Both the position numbers and the translations under genes were made by a program. Shown here piece by piece: positions 32,249-41,400 of a stretch of 64,000 nt of DNA. The notes below the pieces were generated by a model. The model made no database searches. It was not told the DNA's origin and saw nothing but the letters and a program-made list of their open reading frames with translations. Location of the stretch: positions 6,464,501 through 6,528,500 of the forward strand of contig CANJKZ010000010.1 of assembly GCA_947471745.1 (NCBI GenBank). The letters run 5' to 3'. Within the stretch, counting starts at the first letter, position 1; every line of letters begins with the position of its first letter. This stretch comes from Closterium sp. Naga37s-1 (Eukaryota; Streptophyta; Zygnematophyceae; Desmidiales; Closteriaceae).

Positions 32249-34939
32249 GTGTACAGCGACATCCTGTACAATCGCGAACCTACACAAGGAGCATACAGCT
32301 ACACCATCACGTTCATCGATGCCGCCACGCGCTACGTTTGGCACCTCAATCTTCCGAGCAAAGACATGGCTTTTGAGGCTTTCGTCGCCTGGCTCCCAGT
32401 AGCAGAACGAGAATCAGGCATGAAGCTAAAGAGCTTCCAGTCAGACGGAGGAGGAGAATACACCTCACAGAGGTTCAAGCAGTACTTGGCAGAGAGGGGA
32501 ATCAAGCAGCTCATCTCCCTTCCCTACGCCCATCAACAGCAAGGTGTAGTAGAGAGAATGAACAGGACTCTCCAGAACACCATGCGCAAGCTGCTACGTG
32601 GCATGCGGCTTCCCAACCACCAATGGCTCGAAGCAATGGACCACGCTGTCATGCTGCACAACTTGCTCTCGTCATCATCGCTCCCGAACAACACATCACC
32701 TCACCTGCTGTGGACAGGAAAACAGGGCAGCACAAAAATGTTAAGAATTTTCGGCTGCATGGTGCAGTACCGACCCCCAGCTGCACGAGCCGGCCGATTC
32801 TCCCAACGCGCACAGTGGGGACTACACCTGGGCATCGAAAAGAATTACAACGCGTGGAAGATTTTTTACGTCCACTCAAAAGAAACAGTAGCAGCACGTG
32901 ATGTCATTTTCTACGAGCGACTCACACTCCCGACATACCTTGCCAACCTGGAAAAAGACCGAGACCCCACAGGTGGCTTTCATGGTGACCGAGCCTTCGC
33001 CTCGGTAGCAGTCGAAGCTGACTGGGACGAGCAGAACGTGGATGAAGCCTCGGAGGAAGCCGGACCTCTCCCTTACTGCTCTGTTGACGTCCCAATGGAT
33101 GACGAAAATCCTCGCGAAAGCGTCAACGCCGAAGTATTTTACCACTTCGCCGACAACGGTTACGTTACACCTGCAAGAGTCAACACCAACGAAGCAGAAC
33201 GCATAGAGCCCAACTTCATACCTGACCCAGAAGCAGGAGACGAAGCAGCTTATCCCGAGGACACAACACTTCCCCGCTACACACAGAGTGGTCTTCAGAT
33301 ACTCGGCCTCGTCACCGCGGTTCACGGCGCAACGCTTCCTAAGGAGCCTGCCACGGTTCAGCAGGCTCTGGGGGGGGAGTATAGAGAGAAATGGCGCGAA
33401 GTCATGGACAGGGAGCTGAAAGCACTGGAGGAACGCAACACTTGGAAAGTCGTTCCCATTAGCGTGGCACAAAACAAGACAATACTCACCGGGAAATGGG
33501 TTTTCCGTGTGAAGACAAAGGCGGACGGCACTATTGACAAATTCAAGGCGCGCTGGGTCGTACGTGGCTTCGACCAAGAGCACGAACTCGACTTCACCGA
33601 GACGTTCGCCCCGGTCAGCCGACACACTTCACTCCAAATCCTCCTCGCGATCGCCGCCATGAAGAAGAAGAAACTGCGGCAAATTGACGTCGCTAATGCC
33701 TTCCTCTATGCATCTGTTGACGCAGAGATCTTCGTCGAACTACCACACGGCTCAAACGGAGAACCTAACCAAGTCTGCCAGTTACTGAAGTCCCTGTACG
33801 GCATCAAACAGGCACCGATACTGTGGCAGCAGTACCTGCACGCTAGACTCATTCGCATCGGATTCTACCAGCTACCGCACGACCAGGGCATGTACCGACT
33901 CACAAAGGGCAACGACTACATTCTACTCATCGTCTATGCAGACGACCTGCTCTATATCGGCTCGATCGACGGCGTCACTACCTGGTTCGAAGGGGAGCTG
34001 CAGCAAGATCTCATGCTCACGGTCTCGTCCACCGTCACGCAGTATCTCGGCCTCAATATTCAAGAAGAAGAAGACGCGATCTACCTCAGCGCCGCGGAAT
34101 ACGCCGACACTATCGCCAACCGCTTCGAACTCACCCCGATCTCCATCTCCACGCCATACTGCTACACCGCAGGAAATCACAAGGAAGGATCCACCCCGCT
34201 CAAGCCCGCCGGCATACGCGACTACCAAAGAAAGCTGGGATGCCTCCTCTTCGCGGCCGTCACCTGCCGTCCGGATCTATCGTACTCTGCGAGTCAACTC
34301 GCCACCTACCTCAAAAGGCCCGAAGCAGAATATTTGGCGGAGCTCGACCGCGCTCTTCACTATCTCGTTAGCACTCCGACGATCAACCTGACCTATCATA
34401 AGAACGAGACCTCGACACCTAAGTTAATCGGCTACGTGGACGCCGATCACGCCGGCGACTCCGAGAACAGACGCTCGCGCACCGGCTACATCTATCGCTT
34501 CGAACCTATCGGACCCATCTCATGGCAGTCGAGCAAGCAGGAGTTAATCGCCCTCTCCTCAGCTGAAGCTGAATATATCGCACTCTGCTCAGCCACCAAG
34601 GAAGGACTATACCTTGGCGAACTCCTGGAGGAAGCGAAGCTGGCTCAGTTACCCAACTTCTCATTGTTCTGCGACAACCAGTCAGCAATTCGTATAGCCA
34701 ACAAAGATGGATTCGCGAACAGGACGAAGCACATCGCCTTGCGATATTTCTTCGTAAAGGACGAGATCGAGAAAGGCAGACTCGAACTGTCCTACTGCCC
34801 CACATCCAAGATGGCAGCTGACTATTTGACCAAGAAGCTCGGAAAGCAGAAGTTCGAGTACTGCATGCTGCTGACTGGACAGAGCCACGTCACCAGCAGC
34901 GACACTCCAGAAGCGAAGGGGAGTGTTGGAAACAAGTGA
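32249..34939 (+). pseudogene. Integrase-RT-RNase H part of Copia element C
   Basis: An 896-codon frame covers the integrase core (SDGGGEYTSQRF near residue 72), the reverse transcriptase (KWVFRVKTKADG; YADDLLYIG near 570) and RNase H (GYVDADHAGD; SSAEAEYIAL). It is the right-hand part of an element whose gag and protease part lies at 14,643-16,990 on the far side of element E. As it stands it is part of a broken fossil. Confidence 0.88.
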
Positions 34940-35287
34940 TTTAAGCGTATCTGTCGTGTCGAAACACTAAGTCGTAAACGAAGCGAAGTACAGTGAAACA
35001 TCGGCGAGTCAACCCTCGGAGGTTGAACAACTGCTGGAGGTTACGCGAAAGTCAAAGGTCAGCGACCTTGGACCTGACAAGTACAGCGTGACAGCAAGGA
35101 CAGACAACTGACTCGTTATTGAACAGTTGCCCGAGTCGTCACTGTATCGAACCGCAACATCAATAGTAAAACAATTATTAGCTATAACCTTTCATATTCC
35201 CTTGTACTCTTATAAAAGCTTGTATCTCATTGCTTTAATCAATTTACTTTGCCCTCACATACCAGCGGAAGGTGGTTCACAGACTTA

Positions 35288-36416
35288 CCGTATGGCCCCG
35301 GATATAGGCGCCGGCCTATTACAGGCGCCGGCGCTTCTATCTGGAGCATGGCGCTTATGGCCGATCCTCGATTATAAGCGCCTGTCAGAATATTATGCTC
35401 TAGCCTGTAGTGGGGTGCTCTATAGCGAGTACAACTCTTCTAGGGTTTTGCTATTTGTATCCCCATTCTTGCTAGTGCAACCCTCTTCTTTCTTCTAAAC
35501 TTTATCATGCTATCAGAGCAGGTCGATCCCCTTGGATCGATCCTGTGGGTGGGCTCACCACCCTGTTGCTTCCGCTGCAACTGCTACTGCTACTCTCTGT
35601 GCCGCACGCCAGTTTTTCTTCCCGCCGTGCGCCCCGAGGCGCGCGGCGGTTTTCTGCCCGCCGTGCGCCCCGAGGCGCGCGGCGGTTTTCTGCCCGCCGT
35701 GCGCCCCGAGGCGCGCGACGGGTTTCTGCCCCGTCACTCGCCGCGTCGCCCCCGGGAGGCGCTGCGACGGGCGACGGGGACCCGCACGTCGCCCCGTCGC
35801 GCGGCCCCTGCAGCCCCGTCGCGCCGCCCAGGGGAGCCGCGCGCGGCCCCTGCTGCCCCGTCGCGCGGCCCTGCTGCCCCGTCGCGCTGCCCAGGGGAGC
35901 CTTGCGCGGCCCCTGCTGCCCCGCCCCGTCCCGGACCTGCCCCGGCCCCGACCTGCCCCGGCCCAACTCCCGTCGCCCGTCGCGGCGCCCCCCCTGGAAA
36001 ACCATTACTTATTATAAGCGTCGTGTGCAATTTTCATTTAAATATCAGTTTAAATCGGTAACGAATTTCAGTTTTGCAGCGAGTCAAATTTCATTTTCGC
36101 TTTGTTTGACTCGCGAAGACCTGACTGTCTGCGCGTCCAGTCAGGATGTGCTGGCATGCCTGCAAAGTGACGCGAATTTGCCCGTGTACAGGAAGCAGAA
36201 TCGCTTGCGCGCGATTCTGCTTTGTGACGCTATAATAGTTCGACTCGTTTGAAATGGCTACAACGAAAGGTACAGTTTGGTACCTTTAAAGATAAAAATT
36301 GTATTTGTCATTATATAAGCGCCGGCGCTTATGGCCGTTCCTCAATTACAAGCGCCACCCTTGAAAATTTTTAACTTATTATAAGCGCATATGCGCTTTT
36401 ATCCGGGGCCATACGG
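35288..36416. mobile_element. TA-flanked inverted-repeat DNA element (1,129 bp), Tc1/mariner-pogo-like
   Basis: Both ends carry the same perfect 17-bp inverted repeat, CCGTATGGCCCCGGATA (35,288-35,304, and its complement at 36,400-36,416). The target TA is doubled (35,286-35,287 and 36,417-36,418), as the 5' LTR of element C shows by its empty site. Subterminal copies of ATTATAAGCGCC and GCGCTTAT occur near both ends and inside, possible transposase-binding repeats. A TA duplication is typical of the Tc1/mariner/pogo superfamily. No transposase is visible, so it is non-autonomous; the family name is an inference. It holds a Copia fragment (35,383-35,983). Confidence 0.75.
35383..35983 (+). 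mobile_element. Copia fragment: one LTR, primer site and leader
   Basis: An LTR of 125 bp (35,383-35,507; TGTCAGAATA to CTTTATCA) is followed by a primer-binding site (TGCTATCAGAGC) and a GC-rich leader. The leader has three tandem copies of a 36-bp unit around TGCCCGCCGTGCGCCCC (about 35,615-35,720). GCGCC flanks both sides (35,378-35,382 and 35,984-35,988), and the sequence on either side reads as one subterminal repeat of the surrounding DNA element. No coding part is present; it is a fossil remnant. Confidence 0.65.
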
Positions 36417-36507
36417 TATCATTAAACGCTTCCGCTATTATATCGTTCCTTCTCAGAGTTTAGTCCTGCAAAGATCCTAAGGGCCTTTTTCTCAGCCCAA
36501 CAGTCTT

Positions 36508-36540
36508 ATCCTATCCATCGATTCCTTGGTTATATCAACA
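36508..36540 (+). repeat. Last piece of the Gypsy element G LTR
   Basis: Sequence after the second GTCTT copy continues what stood before 14,162 and ends TATATCAACA, a CA ending that fits the LTR started at 13,828. If right, this marks the right edge of the whole 36.5-kb nest. Confidence 0.5.
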
Positions 36541-36925
36541 ACATGTACTCCCAAGAGTTGGGGGTTGTACTCACGAGAAACAAAAGTGAAGCTTCCATTC
36601 ATATGCGATGAAGTGTATTATACGAACTCTATTTAAATTATTTGCGCTTGATGTTACGAGCAGGTTCCCTTCTTCATTCTTTCGCTCCCCGCGCCGGACG
36701 GCGAGCTTTGTTGTTCGTGGTTCGTTGTCGTGCTTCGCCTCGAGCCTGAGAGGCTCGGAAAGTGTCGTCAAGTTCTTCGCTCTGCTTGTCGTTCCGCTTT
36801 CGCAGCCGCACATCCCTGCTTTCTCCAACACCAGCGGCTCGCTCGCTTCCCAAACAGTGACTTCTTCCGCCTTTCCGTCCCTGGCTTTGGCGCAAGCTGT
36901 GTAACAAGTTACAACTGGTTTCTGA
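36541..36925. other. Spacer without recognised gene
   Basis: AT-richer DNA than its neighbours. Short open frames exist on both strands, but none shows a recognisable domain or biased composition. I see no terminal repeats. Its nature is unknown. Confidence 0.4.
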
Positions 36926-37490
36926 GGGCGTGTCTGAAGTGCAAACGTCGAGTTTCGTCAAATTTCGTCGACGAAACTCATCCGTGGGACCCACGCGTGT
37001 TGGTGTCTGAAGTGCAGCCTGACATCCCTCGACGAAACTCGACGTTCGTGCACATGTCGAGGGATGTCGAACAGTGATACCGGGCAGCCGTTTGAGTCAC
37101 TGTAGTCAGTGAGTGTTTCAAAAACAATTCTTCGACACGCCATGTCTGCATAGCTGTGGCAAACACACGTGAATAAGAACTAAGACGAGAGCGACACGTG
37201 CTAGAGAAATTTCGCTGGCAATGTGACAGTAGAATATCCGGTGTTACCAGCAACAATCTATGCTAAGCGAAATTCGCGAGATTGCAAACAATTGAGTTAC
37301 ATGAATGATTCTGTTAATTCCACGTCGAATTTTCATGGGCAACTTATAACAGTGTTCCTATGGCACGTGTGGGTTATTTTGTCGTGTGGGTGTCTGAAGT
37401 GAACACAGCTGAAAACGGATGTCGAGTTTCGTCAAGGAACGTCGACGAAAGTTTCGTCGGCAAACGTCGAAATTCACTTCAGACACGCCC
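36926..37490. mobile_element. MITE with GGGCGTGTCTGAAGTG ends (565 bp), PIF/Harbinger-like
   Basis: The left end reads GGGCGTGTCTGAAGTG. The right end is its complement apart from the last inner base or two (CACTTCAGACACGCCC at 37,475-37,490). TGA stands on both sides (36,923-36,925 and 37,491-37,493). Further copies of GTGTCTGAAGTG lie inside, near 37,004 and 37,389, next to TCGAGTTTCGTC repeats. A 3-bp duplication and GGGCGTG ends fit Tourist/PIF-Harbinger, although TGA is not the usual TWA. It has no coding capacity. Confidence 0.7.
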
Positions 37491-37493
37491 TGA

Positions 37494-38436
37494 GGATTTG
37501 TTTCCGCGTGTTCTCCCCCTCCCTCGTTTGTGCGCATGCGAGTAGGATAAACGTGTGTCCACCTGCCACCTGCGCGCAGCGCTTCCACTTTCACGGGACT
37601 AAGCGATCCTCCGCCATGCCCTCCACCATTCCTGGTCCCATTCTTCCCGCCTCCCCTCCCTCCCCCCACTTTCATTGGTCACACATCCCCAATCACCTCC
37701 GCCCATTCGACTGCCTCACCTTCTCGTCTTCCTTCCGCTTGCTCCCTACCTAGCCCTGCCAGCAGCATTACCCCCCAGCATCCCAACAACACCCCATCAT
37801 CATCATTCCTGCTGCGACCGCACTAACCCAACCCGCCTGCTAATGCTAACCCTCATAACCATCACCAACTGCCTCCCTTCTCCGCTGCCTAATCATTTAG
37901 GTCGTCATTGGCGGACGTCCCGATTCGCACGACGCTTTTATCGCATTATTATAAATTAGGAGCATAATGACTTAGTAGGAGTCTGGCATAACAGGTTCGC
38001 GTCCAGAGTTCGTCCTCGATCTGCTCGGTACGTAGGAGTCCTCACGCCTGTGACGGACGTGTTACGCACCATTCAACACAGTTGTATTCGCGTGCCTTAA
38101 CTGGCGGCACTTACTGTTACAGATGTTCTTACACGCAGTACCGTGGATGCAGGGCGGTAGTCACTCTCCCTGTAAGCCCTCGCGTTGCTTCTCTTTGTTA
38201 ATACTTTAAGAACGTTAAGACGACATTTCTTCAAGTGTAGCCTACAACTCTAGGCAGCTTTGTTCAAAACTCTTTGGTTAACAGTCCTCTCATTTCCTCA
38301 ATTCGGGGACACCGTAACTGTGGTCGTCATTTGTCGACGATTCCAACGGTAGCTAGCGAGGGTAGCCAGGGCTGGTGCGCCACCCGCACTGCTCCTAGGC
38401 CCACGAACTCTGGGCTGGGTTACTTGCGGGCTCGTC
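37494..38436 (+). promoter_or_regulatory. Upstream region of the kinase gene
   Basis: No gene or repeat is recognised in this 943-bp stretch, which precedes the kinase ATG. It contains a pyrimidine-rich part (37,600-37,800) and an AT-rich patch (TTATTATAAATTAG, about 37,946-37,960), a possible TATA region some 480 bp before the ATG. Promoter and 5' untranslated region are expected here from position only. Confidence 0.35.
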
Positions 38437-41400
38437 ATGGGGTGCGCGTGTTCCCATCCCAGTGCGCTCGACGAGTCTCCGCCTCACAAGCCTGCAGCAG
38501 AGAAGCCTCCCCCTCCCCCACAGCAGCAGCAAAGACCGCCAGCCGCCACTCCGCCTCCCGCCGCCGTCCCCGTGGCACCCGAGCCCCCTTCCATAAAGGA
38601 TCCCCCGCCTCCCGCCAAATCAGGGGCTCCGCCAACAGTAGCAGCTGCGCCAGCGGCGGTAACCGCAGCTCAAGCCGCGGGGAAGGGCAGCTCGCGGCAG
38701 AGCGGGCAACTGGGGGCGGGGGAGGAGGGAGCGGAGCGGGAGAGACGGAAGGAGCGGGAAAAGGAGAAGGAGAAGGAGAAGGAGCGAGAGCGGGAGCGGG
38801 ATCGAGAGCGGGCGGGAGATGCGGTAGTGCCGGCGGCGGTGGCGTCGGTGCCGCGGCAGGTGCACAAGAGCCTGGAGGCGGAGCAGGTGGCGGCGGGATG
38901 GCCGTCGTGGCTCGCGTCCGTCGCCAGCGAGGCCATCAAGGGCTGGGTGCCGCGCCGCGCCGACTCCTTCGAGAAACTCGACAAGGTGAGCCGCGCGCGG
39001 ACGCTAACGGGCGCGGTCGGGATCCGCGTGCGGCGAGTGCGCTGGGAAGGGAGTACGTGGGGATGGGAGTGTGCGGTTGGTGGAATGCAATGGAAGGGGA
39101 AAGAGCGGCTGCTTTACAACGTTGTTGAACGGAAAGAAGGGACGGGAACGAGAGCTATATGTCATGAACGAAAGCACGAGCAGCGAGTGGGACGGAAGGG
39201 AGCGAATCGTGGGTCGCTAGTGAGAGGGATGGACACTCTCTCGCTCGCGCGTCGCGTTGCGTGCTCTAGACGCTCATCCTGATCTGCGCGCCTGCTCTGT
39301 TTGGCCTTTGTTTTGCGATGCTCGCGTAGCCACCGCTGTTATGCAACCTGCTCGGCTCCGCTCGAATTTAGAGTTGCGGGAGGCGTTGCGGGCGGCAATA
39401 TGTCGCACACTGTCAGGCTGTCGCACAGTGCCGCACACCGCCAGGCTGTCGCACAGTGCCGCCTGATTCTACGACGTCGTGGGTAACTATTTATGCTAAG
39501 TGATTGGATCGGCTGCCGCATTCACAAGCGCCGATGCGGGGCTTTGTGGCCGTCCATACTCTTGCTTGTGCCTTACGCGCTCTTGCTGACCTCGTCGCAC
39601 TCGCACCATTCCCAACCCAATCACCCTGAACCTTCCTCCCCCCCTTTCCACACCCCCTACGCGTGGCGGCGCGCAGATAGGGCAGGGGACGTACAGCAAC
39701 GTGTACAAGGCGCGCGACCTGGAGAGCGGGCGGCTGGTAGCGCTGAAGAAGGTGCGGTTCGACAACCTGGAGCCGGAGAGCGTGCGGTTCATGGCGCGCG
39801 AGATCGAGGTGCTGCGGCGCCTGGACCACCCGAACGTGATTCGGCTGGAGGGGCTGGTGACGTCGCGCATGAGCTGCAGCCTGTACCTCGTCTTCGAGTA
39901 CATGGAGCACGACCTCGCCGGGCTCGCCGCCTGCCCCGGCATCTCCTTCACCGAGGCGCAGGTCCGCCGCCCTGCCCTTACCTCGTCGCCGTGCTGCTTG
40001 TCTTGCTGCCGCTTCCGCGTGCGGTTCCGTGCTTGTCTCTGCGTGGCTTCGGCGACCATCCTTCCCTTGCTCCCCCCTTCGCGCGCCCCACCTCCCCCTC
40101 CCTTTCGTGTCCCCTCCCCCTCTTCCTCGCGTGCTGGCAGGTGAAGTGTTACATGCAGCAGCTGGTGGCGGGGTTGGAGCACTGCCACACGCACGGCGTG
40201 CTGCACCGCGACATCAAGGGCAGCAACCTGCTGCTCGACAACACGGGCAGCCTCAAGATCGCCGATTTCGGGCTCGCCACGTTCTACCGCCCCGAGCAGA
40301 ACGTGCCGCTGACCAGCCGCGTGGTGACGCTGTGGTACCGGCCGCCCGAGCTGCTGCTGGGCGCCACCACGTACGGCGTGGGCGTCGACCTGTGGAGCAG
40401 CGGCTGCATCCTCGCCGAGCTGCTCGCCGGCAAACCCATCATGCCCGGCCGCACCGAGGTAAGCCGCGCGCACGTGATCCGCGCGCACGTGCGCCTGCCC
40501 GGGTGAGTCGCGTGCAGGTGAGCCGCGCGCAGGTGTCTTGGCCTTCGTCTGCCTCCATCCCCCACTCGCTCCTCACTCACCCCTTCCCCCTCCAACCTTT
40601 CTTCCACCCGTCCACCGTTCACACCCCCTCCTCCCCCCCTTCATCCCCGTTCTCCCTCCCCCATTGCCCCCCGCCCCCCCCTGCGCCCCATGGCGCGCGC
40701 GCAGGTGGAGCAGCTGCACAAGATATTCAAGCTGTGCGGGTCGCCCAGCGAGGAGTACTGGCGGCGCTCCAAGCTGCCGCACGCCACCATCTTCAAGCCC
40801 ACCCAGCCGTACAAGCGCGCGTTGCGGGACCTGTTCAAGGACTTCCCCGCCACGGCGCTCAACCTGCTCGACGTCCTGCTCTCCATCGAACCCGCCGACC
40901 GCGGCTCCGCCACCTCCGCGCTCGCGCACGAGGTGAGAAGAGGGGCGCTTGAAGTGAGGCGCGCACGAGGTGAAACAAGGGGCGGTAGGGGACGGCAGGT
41001 CATGACGCTTCAGAAATCGTTGCTGCCTGCGTCATTCCCCTTTTCCCTCCACCCCTTCGCAAACCCCTCACGTGCCGCCATTCTCCCTCATACTCTTGCC
41101 GTTCCCCATCACCCATCCCTTCCCCCTCCCCCCCCCCCCCCCCCGTCCCCCTCTCCCTTATGCCTGGCAGTTCTTCACGACGAAGCCATTGCCATGCGAC
41201 CCAGCGAGTCTACCGCAGTACCCGCCCAGCAAGGAGTACGACGCCAAGCTGCGCGACGAAGAGGCCCGCAGGTCATCCCTCCCTGCCCCTCCCCGCCCCA
41301 ACCCGCCCCTCCCCGCCCTTCCTCTTCCCTCCCCCCTTCCCCGCTCCCCGCTGCCCCTCGCCGCCCCGTGCTTGCTCGCCACTTCACGCCCGTGCTCGGC

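Larger units (their letters stand above)
14162..36502 (+). mobile_element. Copia LTR retrotransposon of a second lineage (element C), broken, hosting other elements
   Basis: The outer ends are LTRs of about 447 bp (14,162-14,608 and 34,924-36,502, the latter interrupted), flanked by a perfect GTCTT duplication (14,157-14,161 and 36,503-36,507). Parts: gag from 14,643 (UBN2-type, to about 16,260), protease (about 16,420-16,700), GAG-pre-integrase and integrase (about 32,020-32,800; the core motif includes SDGGGEY), reverse transcriptase (about 33,380-33,970, with YADDL), RNase H (about 34,430-34,860). The coding part is cut in two by element E (16,998-31,753). It is a fossil with a few breaks. 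I count about 20 differences between its LTRs (about 4.5%), so it is of moderate age. Its long LTRs and gag type set it apart from elements A, B, D and E. Confidence 0.9.
34924..36502 (+). repeat. 3' LTR of Copia element C, interrupted by a TA-flanked element
   Basis: The LTR reads from TGTTGGAAAC (34,924) to CACAGACTTA (35,287), then resumes after the insertion with TCATTAAACG and ends CAGCCCAACA at 36,502. The 5' LTR gives the uninterrupted form (CAGACTTATCATTAAACG near 14,518-14,535). Confidence 0.9.

Noticed and set aside
39257-41003. Alternative frames across the kinase exons, including a 337-codon plus frame and long minus frames
   Set aside because: They cross introns or lie in other phases; only the phase with the kinase motifs and consistent splice sites is supported.
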